The notes under the pieces: model-generated | Databases searched by the model: none | What the model was told of the DNA's origin: nothing | What the model saw: only the letters and a program-made list of their open reading frames with translations | Shown: in pieces, positions 43,698 to 52,761 of the stretch | Position numbering within the stretch: position 1 is the stretch's first letter | Layout: each line of letters begins with the position of its first letter | Position numbers and translations under genes: made by a program | Assembly: GCF_029814175.1 (NCBI RefSeq) | Contig: NZ_CP122312.1 | Location: 2,542,001-2,606,000 of the forward strand | Source: Halospeciosus flavus | GTDB lineage: Archaea; Halobacteriota; Halobacteria; Halobacteriales; Halobacteriaceae | Direction of reading: 5' to 3' | Length of the DNA: 64,000 bases

Positions 43698-44572
43698 TGG
43701 CTGGAGAAGAGTTCGGACTAGTCGAAGAGACGGAAGGTGTCGATGGCGACGAGTGGGAACAACTCGACGTCTCGGACACCGAAGCCGACCGCATCGCCCG
43801 CCGGCAGGACCGCGAGTTCTCCGAGTTCCGTAAACGCCTGAAGAACACGGAGCAGTTCAAGGTCACCGGTGGGGTGTTCGACGACGCCACCTTCGCCGCC
43901 CTCTACAAACTGGTCCAGGACGGCTACATCGAGGCCATCGGCGGTCCCATCTCCACGGGGAAGGAGGCCGACGTCTTCGAGGCGCTCGCACCCGAGGACG
44001 AGACGGTCGCCATCAAGGTCTACCGCATCAACGCCTCCGACTTCCGGCAGATGCGCGACTACCTGGAGGGCGACCCCCGTTTCGAGAACATCCGCGGCGA
44101 CAAGAAGCGGGTCGTCCTCGCGTGGGTCAAAAAGGAGTACGGCAACCTCCTGCGCGCGAAGAAGGCCGGCGTCCGCGTCCCCGACCCAATCGCCGTCCAG
44201 CGCAACGTGCTGGTGATGGAGTACCTCGGTGACGAGACTCGGGCCGCGCCCACGCTCGACGACGCCGACCTCGGAAACCCCGAGACGGCCTACGAGGTGG
44301 TCCGCGAGTACATCCGGCGCCTCTACGACGCCGGTCTCGTCCACGGCGACCTCTCGGAGTACAACCTCGTCGTCGACGACGGCGAACTCGTCGTCATCGA
44401 CGTCGGGCAGGCCGTGACGGTCCACCACCCCAACAGCGAGGAGTTCCTCCGGCGGGACTGCCGGAACGTGGCGAACTTCTTCGCTCGCGAGGGCGTCGAC
44501 GCCGACGGCGACGACCTCTACGACTACGTCGTCTCCGAGGCCGACCCCCGGGAGGGCGAGGGGGTCGCCTGA
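43697..44572 (+). CDS. rio1: RIO1-type serine protein kinase
   Basis: RIO1 acts late in small-subunit ribosome maturation. Kinase motifs: ATP loop GPISTGKEADVFEAL, lysine strand VAIKVYRI, hinge VLVMEYLGD, catalytic LVHGDLSEYN and metal-binding VVIDVGQAV. The start is GTG 43697, overlapping the aIF1A stop (TAGTG), so the two are translationally coupled. In archaea aIF1A, RIO1 and the KH protein are often neighbours; here the KH gene lies 5 kb further on, after the proline genes. Confidence 0.95.
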   Translation: MAGEEFGLVEETEGVDGDEWEQLDVSDTEADRIARRQDREFSEFRKRLKNTEQFKVTGGVFDDATFAALYKLVQDGYIEAIGGPISTGKEADVFEALAPEDETVAIKVYRINASDFRQMRDYLEGDPRFENIRGDKKRVVLAWVKKEYGNLLRAKKAGVRVPDPIAVQRNVLVMEYLGDETRAAPTLDDADLGNPETAYEVVREYIRRLYDAGLVHGDLSEYNLVVDDGELVVIDVGQAVTVHHPNSEEFLRRDCRNVANFFAREGVDADGDDLYDYVVSEADPREGEGVA

Positions 44573-44635
44573 GCCGCCTGCGCCCGGCGCTACCCTGTCG
44601 ATAAGTCCATAACCACTTCTCCCCTCTCTTCGTTC

Positions 44636-45505
44636 GTGACCGCCGCCGTCCACGTCGAGCGCGCCCCTCCGGAGGACGTCTTCTCGCTCCTCGGCAACGA
44701 ACTGCGCGTCGACATCCTCGAAGCCCTCGCGGAGACGCCCGACGAACCCGTCTCGTTCTCGACGCTCCGCGAGCGCGTCGGCGAGCACGACTCGGGGAAG
44801 TTCAACTACCACCTCGGCAAACTCGTCGGACAGTTCGTCCGCCACACCGACGACGGGTACGAACTCACCCTCGCCGGCGCGCAACTCGTCGGCGCGCTCT
44901 TCTCGGGGACGTACACGGCCGACGCCGAACTGGACCCGGTCGAGGTCGACGACCCCTGTCCGAGTTGTGGGGAGTCGCCGCTCGTCGCCGAGTACGAGGA
45001 CGAGTACGCCCACACCTACTGTCCATCCTGTGGGGAGTGGGAGAACCGCTTCTCCTTCCCGCCGGGAGCGCTCGACCAGTACGACGTCGACGACCTCCCC
45101 GCCACCTTCGACCGGTGGATGCGTAGCACCTTCCAGCGCGTCGTCTCGGGGTTCTGTCCCGTCTGCGCCGGTCGGATGGACGGTGAACTGTTCGCCCCCG
45201 ACGACCGGGACGAACCCGCCCGTGCCCGCTTCGAGTGCGCCCGGTGTGGCGACGCCGCCTACGCTTCGGCCGGGACGCCGTTGCTGTTCCACCCCGGGAT
45301 GTTGGGCTTCTACTACGACCACGGGGTCGACGCGACCGCGACGCCGACCTGGCGCGTCACCGCCGCCCAGGACGACTACTCGGTCGACCTCGTCACCGAG
45401 GACCCACTCCGCGTCCGCGTCGAGGTCGAGGTAGACGGCGACACCGCGACGGCCGTCGTCGACGAGAACGCCACCGTCGCCTCCTTCGAACGCTCCGACC
45501 GCTGA
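44636..45505 (+). CDS. ArsR-like winged-helix protein with zinc-ribbon domain
   Basis: Residues about 12-85 form a winged helix (FSLLGNELRVDILEALAE...KFNYHLGKLVGQF) of ArsR type. The centre has four CxxC pairs (DPCPSCG, TYCPSCG, FCPVCAG, FECARCG), i.e. two zinc ribbons. The C-terminal domain is beta-rich. This architecture is common among haloarchaeal regulators with unknown signals. The start is GTG 44636. Confidence 0.85.
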   Translation: MTAAVHVERAPPEDVFSLLGNELRVDILEALAETPDEPVSFSTLRERVGEHDSGKFNYHLGKLVGQFVRHTDDGYELTLAGAQLVGALFSGTYTADAELDPVEVDDPCPSCGESPLVAEYEDEYAHTYCPSCGEWENRFSFPPGALDQYDVDDLPATFDRWMRSTFQRVVSGFCPVCAGRMDGELFAPDDRDEPARARFECARCGDAAYASAGTPLLFHPGMLGFYYDHGVDATATPTWRVTAAQDDYSVDLVTEDPLRVRVEVEVDGDTATAVVDENATVASFERSDR

Positions 45506-45511
45506 CAGAAA

Positions 45512-45597
45512 CGCAGTTCTGCTCCGGCGACTCCCGGCGCCGACGGCGGTGTCGGAACTCGAACGACCGGCCGCCGCGGACGGCGGGCAGAACTGCG
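45512..45597. repeat. Long-range inverted repeat between convergent genes
   Basis: CGCAGTTCTGC (45512-45522) is perfectly complementary to GCAGAACTGCG (45587-45597), giving an 11-bp stem around 64 nt that can itself pair through CGGCGG and CCGCCG segments. It lies between the convergent genes ending at 45505 and 45633 and could be a bidirectional terminator or a structured RNA. Confidence 0.5.
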
Positions 45598-45632
45598 CGG
45601 AATAGAGAACAGAAGTGACCGGACGCGCCGAC

Positions 45633-46145
45633 TCAGCCGTCCAGTCGGGTCTCCTGGCCGTCGACGCTGTCGACGATGACGTCACCGTCGGGGCGCTCGG
45701 CCAGCCAGAAGAGCTTGTAGGCGTCGACGGAGCGATCGAAGTCGATGTCCGGTGCGCTCCCGAGCGCGAACTTCCGCGTCGTCCACTGGAAGACGGTCTC
45801 GCGGGCGCGTTCGTGACACACGTCCTCGGGGAGTTCCGAGGGGAGCACCAGCACGTCCTCGACGTCGCGGGTCTCGACGTCCGGCATCGTGTCGGCCCGG
45901 ACGACGAGGCGACGGGAGCGGTCGACGCTGGCGACGTACGTCACTTCCTGCTCCGGGAGGAACTTCCGGCCGACGGTGACGGTCGCCTCGTAGACCCGGT
46001 AGGGGTAGGCGACGGCACCGACTCGGCCGGTCGACTCGACGTCCTCGCGGTCGATCGCCGGCGGGATGACCGAGAGCGAGGTCGTTCCGTCCCGGACCTC
46101 GCGTCGCGTCCGTGCGAACGTGTCGGCGTCGTGGTCGACGGACAT
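45633..46145 (-). CDS. Conserved hypothetical protein next to putP
   Basis: The 170-residue soluble protein has no recognised motif. It reads as beta-strands (RVGAVAYPYRVYEATVTVG, EVTYVASVDRSRRLVVRAD) followed by helices (ELPEDVCHERARETVFQW). Its start overlaps the putP stop by one base (TGATG), so it is the last gene of the putP operon and may assist transport or metabolism of the same substrate. That role is inferred only from the coupling. Confidence 0.7.
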   Translation of the reverse strand: MSVDHDADTFARTRREVRDGTTSLSVIPPAIDREDVESTGRVGAVAYPYRVYEATVTVGRKFLPEQEVTYVASVDRSRRLVVRADTMPDVETRDVEDVLVLPSELPEDVCHERARETVFQWTTRKFALGSAPDIDFDRSVDAYKLFWLAERPDGDVIVDSVDGQETRLDG

Positions 46146-47809
46146 CAGTTGTCCCAGTAGTCCGCGTCGTCGACGTGTGCGCGGATGGTGTCGTCCTCAG
46201 TGACCACCTTCGGCGCGTAGTCGCGGCCGCCGTCGGTGGCGTACTCGGGGGAGTCCTCCTCCAGCACGACCGAGAGGGGCTTGTCGAACACGTCGAAGTG
46301 TTCGTCGACGCCCTCGGGCGGACTCGTGAGGAGCGAGACGACGACGAGCACGATCACCGAGAGGATGAACGCGGGGAAGAGCCCGTAGACGCCGAGGAAG
46401 CTCGCGACGAACCCGGACCCCTCGGCGAGACCCGACAGGCCGAGGAGACCGAGGATGGTCGAGAGTTGCGTCCAGAGGATCATCGTCGTCGAGCCGACGA
46501 GCATGCTCGCGACGGACCCCTTGGCAGTGACGCGTTTCCACCAGAGCGCCGCGATGAGCGTCGGGCCGATGGCGGCACCGAGACCGCCCCACGCGTAGTC
46601 GAGGACGAGCGTGTAGATGGGGGTCTCCTTCGCGAGGTAGGCGAAGACGATGCTCCCGCCACCGAGCAGGAGGGTCACGATCTGCGAGTAGCGGACGAGT
46701 TTGTCCTCACCGGCCTCGGGGTCGATGAAGCCGTGGTAGACGTCCTCTACGACGGCGCTGGTGGCGACGAGGAGTTGCGAGTCGGCGCTGGACATCATCG
46801 CCGCGAGTGCGGCGGCGAGGATGACGCCGGCGAGCCACCCGGGGAAGAGTTCGAGGGTGAGCATCGGCATCACGTTGTCCGTGTTCTCGAGGCCCGCCCC
46901 GAAGATGACGAGGCCGTAGAGACCGACGAAGCCCGCCCCGATGTACGCGACGAACATGAACAGCTGGGCGACGAGCGCCGCGAGGCGGATGTTCTCGACC
47001 TTGTCGATACCCATGAACCGGACCATGACGTGGGGGTTCCCGGGGACGCCGAGTCCGATGGCCGCGTAGCTGACGATGCCGAAGACGGCCGCCCACCCGG
47101 TCATACCGGCGGTGACGCTGGTGAGACTCCCGCTGCCCATCTTCGCGAGTTCACCGAACGGGAGCCCGTAGGAGGTGAACGCGATGATGGGGAGCAGGAT
47201 GAAGGCGACGAGGATGATGGCGCCCTGGAAGTAGTCGGACCACGCGACGGCGAAGTAGCCACCGAGCATCGTGTAGCCGACGACGATGACGCCACCCGCG
47301 AGGATGCCGACGAGCGGGGAGACGCCGGTCAGCACCTGGAGGAGCGTCCCGGCGGCGACGATCTGTGCGCCGACGTAGCCGCCCTCGAAGAGCATCAGCA
47401 TGACCGCGGAGACGCCCTTCACGAGACCGGTGTCGTCCTGCAGGCGCGTCGCGAAGAAGGTCGGGAGCGTGACCGCGCGGACGATCTCGGAGTACTTCCG
47501 GAGGCGCTTGGCCATGCCCGCCCACGCGAAGAGGTCGGCGGGAATCATCCCGAGTGCGTTGTAGAACGCCATGACGCCGGTGTTGTACGCGTCGGCGGGG
47601 ACACCGAGCGTGAGCCACCCGCTCATCTCGGAGGCGCGCTCGGAGAAGCCGGTGACGACGGGACCGACTTCGCGGCCGCCGATGACGTAGTCGTCGACCG
47701 TGTCCATCAGTGTCGAGGAGTAGAGACCGATGCCGAGGAGGATGACGAGGTAGGCCGCGAAGGTGCCGAGCACCCACGTCCCGGCCGAGCCGGCGATCCC
47801 GCTAGACAT
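46145..47809 (-). CDS. putP: Sodium:solute symporter, probably PutP-type proline carrier
   Basis: The 554-residue membrane protein of the SSS family has about 13 helices; typical stretches are DDYVIGGREVGP, SERASEMSGWLTLGVP, LLPIIAFTSYGL and AALAAMMSSADSQLLVATSA, the sodium-site region. Similarity to PutP and the proline dehydrogenase gene just upstream make proline the likely substrate. An acidic cytoplasmic tail of about 50 residues closes the protein. Its start overlaps a 48-residue membrane protein gene by 8 nt and its stop overlaps the next gene. Confidence 0.88.
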   Translation of the reverse strand: MSSGIAGSAGTWVLGTFAAYLVILLGIGLYSSTLMDTVDDYVIGGREVGPVVTGFSERASEMSGWLTLGVPADAYNTGVMAFYNALGMIPADLFAWAGMAKRLRKYSEIVRAVTLPTFFATRLQDDTGLVKGVSAVMLMLFEGGYVGAQIVAAGTLLQVLTGVSPLVGILAGGVIVVGYTMLGGYFAVAWSDYFQGAIILVAFILLPIIAFTSYGLPFGELAKMGSGSLTSVTAGMTGWAAVFGIVSYAAIGLGVPGNPHVMVRFMGIDKVENIRLAALVAQLFMFVAYIGAGFVGLYGLVIFGAGLENTDNVMPMLTLELFPGWLAGVILAAALAAMMSSADSQLLVATSAVVEDVYHGFIDPEAGEDKLVRYSQIVTLLLGGGSIVFAYLAKETPIYTLVLDYAWGGLGAAIGPTLIAALWWKRVTAKGSVASMLVGSTTMILWTQLSTILGLLGLSGLAEGSGFVASFLGVYGLFPAFILSVIVLVVVSLLTSPPEGVDEHFDVFDKPLSVVLEEDSPEYATDGGRDYAPKVVTEDDTIRAHVDDADYWDN

Positions 47810-47948
47810 GGTCCTCCCCCGTTCCGTACTTCTCGTGGAGGCGACGTTCGCGCCGGCCCTCCCAGACGTAGTAGACGACGAGCATCACTAGGTACACCGC
47901 GAACGGTCCGAACAGGAGTAACAGATTCACACTGTTTCCGGTTGTCAT
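47802..47948 (-). CDS. 48-residue single-helix partner of the sodium symporter
   Basis: MTTGNSVNLLLLFGPFAVYLVMLV then YYVWEGRRERRLHEKYG: one transmembrane helix (about residues 8-28) followed by a short, positively charged cytoplasmic tail. It starts the operon and overlaps putP by 8 nt, so both are made together. Small subunits of this shape accompany some SSS and related symporters. A TATA box 25 nt upstream supports ATG 47948. Confidence 0.75.
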   Translation of the reverse strand: MTTGNSVNLLLLFGPFAVYLVMLVVYYVWEGRRERRLHEKYGTGEDHV

Positions 47949-47972
47949 CACCACCTGATGCCGGCTATATGT

Positions 47973-47980
47973 GCATAAAT
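47973..47980 (-). promoter_or_regulatory. TATA box of the putP operon
   Basis: On the minus strand ATTTATGC lies about 25 nt before ATG 47948 within an AT-rich 149-bp gap after the proline dehydrogenase gene. This gives the symporter genes their own promoter, separate from the dehydrogenase. Confidence 0.45.
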
Positions 47981-48097
47981 CCTTTGAATTATTGTTCGTG
48001 TGGTTTGGATATGGGGTATAATTGGACAAATATCTAAAACTACACGGTACACTCTCGGTGCGCGGCGAACCGCTGCGACGCGACGCCGAGGACCGCC

Positions 48098-48937
48098 TCA
48101 GACGCCGAGGACCGCCCGTAACGCGAACAGCGCGTTCTGCTTGCGCTCGCGGATGCGTCGCCAGAAGTAGAGGAACCACTTCCCGCCGTAGGGGACGTAC
48201 TGGTTCACCTCGTAGCCCTCGGCGGCGAGTTCCTCCTGTGCCTCGTCGCGGACGCCCATCAGCATCTGGATCTCGAAGGGGGTCCCGTACTCCTCGTAGA
48301 GGTCGGTCGCGTAGTCGATCATCTCGGGGTCGTGGCTCCCGACCGCGACGCCGTCGTCGAACTCGCGGAAGAGCAGTTCGAGGTCGTCCTTGTAGGCCGC
48401 GTTCACGTCGGCCTTGTCGGTGTAGGCGACTTCGGCGGGTTCGTCGTAGGCGCCCTTCACGAGACGGACGTGGACCGGTTCGCTCGCGAGTCGTCGGAGG
48501 TCGCCCTCTGTGCGCCGGAGGTTCGCCTGGATGGCGACGCCGACGCCGTTCGGGTAGCGTCGGGCGTTCTCGACGACGGCGTCGAGGGTGACGTCGGTCG
48601 TCGTGTGGTCCTCCATGTCGACCCAGACGAACACCTCGTGGTCCTTCCCGGCGTCGACGATGCGTTCGAGGTTGTCCTCGAAGACGCCGTCGCCCAGGTC
48701 GATGCCGATCTGCGAGGGCTTCACCGAGACCGAGGCGTCGAGACCACGCGCGTCGATCTTCTCGACCAGGTCGCAGTAGACGTCGGCGTCCGCGTCGGCC
48801 GGCGGGCGCTCGTCGTAGTGTTCCCCGAGGAGGTTGACGATTCCGCCGACCCCGCGGGCGTTGCGGTCGGCGACGTGGTCGAGCGCGCCGTCGGCGGACT
48901 CGCCGGCGACGAAGTTGTTCGCGATGGGCGGGATCAT
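48098..48937 (-). CDS. Proline dehydrogenase (monofunctional PRODH)
   Basis: This FAD enzyme oxidises proline to pyrroline-5-carboxylate. The 279-residue TIM barrel shows VSVKPSQIGIDLGD, VWVDMEDHTTTDVTLD, VRLVKGAYDEP, VAVGSHDPEMI and the proline-binding YFWRRIRERKQN at the C-terminus. It is monofunctional, without the P5C dehydrogenase domain of bacterial PutA. ATG 48937 is used. It lies between an HTH-10 regulator and the putP operon on the same strand. Confidence 0.92.
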   Translation of the reverse strand: MIPPIANNFVAGESADGALDHVADRNARGVGGIVNLLGEHYDERPPADADADVYCDLVEKIDARGLDASVSVKPSQIGIDLGDGVFEDNLERIVDAGKDHEVFVWVDMEDHTTTDVTLDAVVENARRYPNGVGVAIQANLRRTEGDLRRLASEPVHVRLVKGAYDEPAEVAYTDKADVNAAYKDDLELLFREFDDGVAVGSHDPEMIDYATDLYEEYGTPFEIQMLMGVRDEAQEELAAEGYEVNQYVPYGGKWFLYFWRRIRERKQNALFALRAVLGV

Positions 48938-49013
48938 CGTTCGAGGGATGGAGAGTTTCCCGCCTAAGTGGACCACCTACCGAACGATTCACTCGGAATC
49001 GTGGGAAAGAAAG

Positions 49014-49721
49014 TCAGTCGTCGCGGGCGAGCAGTTTCGCCTCGGCCTTCCGGAGGTGTTCGAGCATCGTCGTCTTGGAGATGTCGAGTTCCTCCGCGAG
49101 TTCGCGGGTCGTGACCTCGCGTGGCCACGCGTAGTAGTTGCGTTCGCAGGCGAGGTCGAACACCTCGCGTTGGCGGGTGGTGAGTCGCTGGCGTCGGTTC
49201 GAGACGGTGCCGCCGAGTTGGTCGCTCTCGGTGATGCGGCGGACCGAGATGTCGGCGTCGAGTCGCTCGCCGACGCGGTCGAGGCGTTCGGTGATGCCCG
49301 CGCGGTCGTCCTCGACGAACACCGGCCAGTGTTCCTCGCCGTCGACGACGCGGACCGGGGCCTCGTTGATGAACCCGGCCGTCACCAGTGCGTCGCCGAT
49401 GCTGTAACACGGTTCGAACTCGACGAACAGTTCACGCGAGGTGTTTCCGGGCGCTCCCCAGACGTGGCTACTCCCGCGTCGACTCTCGGCTTCCGTGACG
49501 ACGTGTGTCAACTGCGACGCGTCGACGTGTTCGATGAACGCGTCGACCTGTTCGTTCGACTCGCCGAAGACGGTGCAGTGGCTCTTCACCGTCTCGTCGG
49601 TCGTCCGGTGCTCGCGGTGGACCAGGAGGCCGGCGTCGGTCGCCTCGGTCGCCTGGATGCCCCAGCAGTCCGGGTGCCAGATGTCGAGCGTCAGTCGTAC
49701 CCCTCCCTCTGTGGTGCCCAT
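49014..49721 (-). CDS. HTH-10 (bacterio-opsin-activator type) regulator
   Basis: The C-terminal segment has LTTRQREVFDLACERNYYAWP and REVTTRELAEELDISKTTML followed by EHLRKAEAKLL, the signature of haloarchaeal HTH-10 regulators. The N-terminal 160 residues form a sensor-like alpha/beta domain. Position directly upstream of proline dehydrogenase, on the same strand with a 76-bp gap, suggests local control of proline catabolism. Confidence 0.85.
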   Translation of the reverse strand: MGTTEGGVRLTLDIWHPDCWGIQATEATDAGLLVHREHRTTDETVKSHCTVFGESNEQVDAFIEHVDASQLTHVVTEAESRRGSSHVWGAPGNTSRELFVEFEPCYSIGDALVTAGFINEAPVRVVDGEEHWPVFVEDDRAGITERLDRVGERLDADISVRRITESDQLGGTVSNRRQRLTTRQREVFDLACERNYYAWPREVTTRELAEELDISKTTMLEHLRKAEAKLLARDD

Positions 49722-49815
49722 GCTACTCTCCCTCGTTGTCGAAGTGGGCGTCTGCGGGGATAAGCGTGCTGTCTACCCGCTCGCGCACCGTGGTATGGTG
49801 TACCGTCGAAAGAAG

Positions 49816-49837
49816 CCTTTTACGGGACAATCCCGTA
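49816..49837 (+). promoter_or_regulatory. Promoter of the KH gene with a palindromic site
   Basis: CCTTTTAC (49816-49823) lies 27 nt before ATG 49850. The palindrome TACGGGA-CAA-TCCCGTA (49821-49837) sits between the TATA box and the predicted transcription start, where a bound protein would block initiation. Confidence 0.4.
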
Positions 49838-49849
49838 CTGATGCGTATA

Positions 49850-50404
49850 ATGACGCAACACGTGAAAATCCCGCAGGACCGGATCGGTGTCCTCATCGGC
49901 GAGGGTGGTGAGACCCTCCGCCGCATCGAGCGGGAGGCCGAGGTCCGTCTCGACGTCGACTCCGAGAACGGAGCCGTCGCCGTCGAGAAGACCGGCGACC
50001 CCCTCCGCGGGATGAAGGGCCCGGACATCGTCCGTGCCATCGGCCGCGGGTTCGACCCCGACGTCGCGCTCTCGCTGCTCGACGACGACATGCGGATGTT
50101 CGACCTCGTCGACATCGACCGCGCCGCCCGCAACGACAACGACCTCCGCCGCAAGAAGGGCCGTCTCATCGGCGAGAACGGCCGGACGCGCGAACTCGTC
50201 GAGGAACTGACTGGCGCCGACGTCGTCATCTACGGCTCGACGTTCGGTATCGTCGGCGACCCCAAGCAGGTGGAGATCGCCCGCTCGGCCGCCGAGATGC
50301 TCCTCGACGGCGCCCCCCACGGCTCCGTCTACTCGTTCCTCGAACGCAAGCGCGCCGAGGAACTGAAGAACAAGGGTCTCGAGTATCACGATTTCTCGGG
50401 CTGA
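49850..50404 (+). CDS. KH-domain ribosome assembly protein (Dim2/Pno1-like)
   Basis: The 184-residue protein has two KH modules: VKIPQDRIGVLIGEGGETLRR (GxxG GEGG) and KKGRLIGENGRTRELVEELTG (GENG). This matches archaeal aDim2p, which binds the 3' end of 16S rRNA and works with aIF2 and RIO proteins in small-subunit maturation. ATG 49850 fits the TATA spacing; ATG 49841 would add three residues. It continues the theme of the aIF1A-rio1 genes. Confidence 0.92.
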   Translation: MTQHVKIPQDRIGVLIGEGGETLRRIEREAEVRLDVDSENGAVAVEKTGDPLRGMKGPDIVRAIGRGFDPDVALSLLDDDMRMFDLVDIDRAARNDNDLRRKKGRLIGENGRTRELVEELTGADVVIYGSTFGIVGDPKQVEIARSAAEMLLDGAPHGSVYSFLERKRAEELKNKGLEYHDFSG

Positions 50405-50413
50405 CGCGCTCTC

Positions 50414-50770
50414 TCACTCTTCGTCCGTCTCGCTCGATTCGTCCCGGTTTTCCGCCCAGTGCCAACTCGTGAGGAGGATGGAAGCGCCAGCGAGTGCTGC
50501 GCCCGCGGATCCCTCGCCGCCGACGATCGTGAAGAGTCCGCTCGTGAGGAACGCGACAGTACCGAGAACGTACGCCTGTACGGTCGTGAGTGTCCCTCGG
50601 AACTGCTTCCACAGGAGTAGCGTGGCCGTGAGGAGCGCGACGATGCCCGGTACGAGTTCGATGGGGACGCTGGACGGCCACGTCGACACTCCGAGTATCG
50701 CGACCAGCGCGACGGTACCGACGACGACGGCGAGGAGGAGCGGTCCCTTCCCCTCGTAGTCACGGGACAC
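50414..50770 (-). CDS. Four-helix membrane protein, unknown
   Basis: The 118-residue hydrophobic protein has four predicted helices (about residues 10-28, 35-54, 63-82 and 88-105) and a short acidic tail. No family was recognised. It converges on the KH gene with 9 nt between ends. The start is GTG 50770. Confidence 0.7.
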   Translation of the reverse strand: MSRDYEGKGPLLLAVVVGTVALVAILGVSTWPSSVPIELVPGIVALLTATLLLWKQFRGTLTTVQAYVLGTVAFLTSGLFTIVGGEGSAGAALAGASILLTSWHWAENRDESSETDEE

Positions 50771-50900
50771 GTCGAGGACGTCCGTCGCACGCTGGAAGTG
50801 CGTTCGGGCCGAACGCTACTACTTAAAGCATTCTGTGGCACTCGTTCACACGGGCTGTTGACGCGCGCTGGGCGAGTGGTTCTTGCCCGTCACACAACTT

Positions 50901-50908
50901 TTATATAG
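50901..50908 (+). promoter_or_regulatory. TATA box of the thermosome gene
   Basis: TTTATATA lies 25 nt before ATG 50934 and is the strongest TATA box in the window, as expected for a highly expressed, heat-inducible chaperonin gene. Confidence 0.65.
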
Positions 50909-50933
50909 AAGCACATTCAATCTTTGCCCGAAC

Positions 50934-52622
50934 ATGGCGCAGCAGATGGGCAACCAGCCGCTGATCGTCCTCTCGGACGAATCCCAGCGGACATCCGGAA
51001 AAGACGCGCAGTCGATGAACATCACGGCCGGCAAGGCCGTCGCCGAGGCCGTGCGCACGACGCTCGGTCCGAAGGGGATGGACAAGATGCTCGTGGACGA
51101 CACGGGCAACGTCGTCGTCACGAACGACGGCGTGACCATCCTCAAGGAGATGGACATCGAGCACCCCGCCGCGAACATGATCGTGGAGGTGGCCGAGACC
51201 CAGGAGAACGAGGTCGGCGACGGCACCACGTCCGCGGTCATCGTCACGGGTGAACTCCTCTCCGAGGCCGAGGACCTCCTCGAACAGGAGATCCACGCGA
51301 CGACGCTCGCACAGGGGTACCGCCAGGCCGCCGAGAAGGCCAAGGAGTTCCTCGAGGAGATCGCCATCGAGGTCTCCCCCGAGGACACCGAGTACCTCGA
51401 GGACATCGCCGGCACGGCGATGACCGGCAAGGGCGCCGAGAACGCGAAGGACGTGCTCTCCGAGCTCGTCGTCAAGGGCGTCCAGTCCGTCGCCGAGGAC
51501 GGTCAGGTCGACACCGACGACATCAAGGTCGAGAAGGTCACCGGCGGCGCCATCGAGAACTCCGAACTCGTCGAGGGCGTCATCGTCGACAAGGAGCGCG
51601 TCTCCGACAACATGCCCTTCGGCGTCGAGGACGCGAAGGTCGCGCTCGTCGACGGCGGTCTCGAAGTCGCCGAGACCGAGATCGACACCGAGGTCAACGT
51701 CACCGACCCCGACCAGCTCCAGCAGTTCCTCGACCAGGAAGAGGAGCAGCTCCGCGAGATGGTCGACGCGCTCAAGGACGCTGGCGCCAACGTCGTCTTC
51801 GTCGACGGCGGCATCGACGACATGGCCCAGCACTACCTCGCGCAGGAGGGCATCCTCGCCGTCCGCCGCGTGAAGAACTCCGACATGAAGCGTCTCGCCC
51901 GCGCGACGGGCGCGACGCCGGTCACGAACGCCACGGACGTCACCGCCGACGACCTCGGTGACGCCGGCTCCGTCGCCCAGAAGGACATCGGCGGCGACGA
52001 GCGCATCTTCGTCGAGGACGTCGAGGAAGCCAAGTCCGTCACGCTCATCCTCCGCGGCGGCACCGAGCACGTCGTCGACGAGGTCGAGCGCGCCATCGAG
52101 GACTCCCTCGGCGTGGTCCGTGTCACCCTCGAGGACGGCAAGGTCCTCCCCGGCGGCGGCGCCCCCGAGACGGAACTCGCGCTGAAGCTCCGCGACTTCG
52201 CCGACTCCGTCGGCGGCCGCGAGCAGCTCGCCGTCGAGGCGTTCGCCGACGCCCTCGAAGTCGGGCCGCGCACCCTCGCCGAGAACGCGGGTCACGACCC
52301 CATCGACTCCCTCGTCGACCTCCGCAGTCAGCACGACGCCGGCAACACCGGCGCCGGTCTCGACGCCTACACGGGCGACATCATCGACATGGAGGAGGAG
52401 GGCGTCGTCGAACCGCTCCGCGTGAAGACCCAAGCTATCGAGTCCGCCACCGAGGCGGCCGTCATGATCCTCCGCATCGACGACGTCATCGCTGCCGGTG
52501 ACCTCTCCGGCGGCAAGGTCGGTGAGGAAGACGAAGAGCCCGCCGGCGGCCCTGGCGGCATGGGCGGCGGTATGGGCGGCGGCATGGGCGGTATGGGCGG
52601 CGGCATGGGCGGCATGATGTAA
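50934..52622 (+). CDS. thsA: Thermosome (group II chaperonin, CCT family) subunit
   Basis: Thermosome subunits form the two-ring ATP-driven folding chamber of archaea. The 562-residue protein has [21 protein letters not shown], the ATP loop [11 protein letters not shown] (about 92-102), MTGKGAE and the late [20 protein letters not shown]. The C-terminus is a GGM-repeat tail, typical of haloarchaeal thermosomes. The strong TATA box 25 nt upstream supports ATG 50934. Confidence 0.97.
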   Translation: MAQQMGNQPLIVLSDESQRTSGKDAQSMNITAGKAVAEAVRTTLGPKGMDKMLVDDTGNVVVTNDGVTILKEMDIEHPAANMIVEVAETQENEVGDGTTSAVIVTGELLSEAEDLLEQEIHATTLAQGYRQAAEKAKEFLEEIAIEVSPEDTEYLEDIAGTAMTGKGAENAKDVLSELVVKGVQSVAEDGQVDTDDIKVEKVTGGAIENSELVEGVIVDKERVSDNMPFGVEDAKVALVDGGLEVAETEIDTEVNVTDPDQLQQFLDQEEEQLREMVDALKDAGANVVFVDGGIDDMAQHYLAQEGILAVRRVKNSDMKRLARATGATPVTNATDVTADDLGDAGSVAQKDIGGDERIFVEDVEEAKSVTLILRGGTEHVVDEVERAIEDSLGVVRVTLEDGKVLPGGGAPETELALKLRDFADSVGGREQLAVEAFADALEVGPRTLAENAGHDPIDSLVDLRSQHDAGNTGAGLDAYTGDIIDMEEEGVVEPLRVKTQAIESATEAAVMILRIDDVIAAGDLSGGKVGEEDEEPAGGPGGMGGGMGGGMGGMGGGMGGMM

Positions 52623-52761
52623 GCGAGGTTCGAGCACCGAACCTCGACCCACGTCGGCCGCGTAACGCCACCCACACCGTACCCGGCCCACCGCTCCGCC
52701 ACTTCACGCATCGCGCTCCGACCACACGCTTTCTTTCGACACCGCGACCGACCAGCGACGG

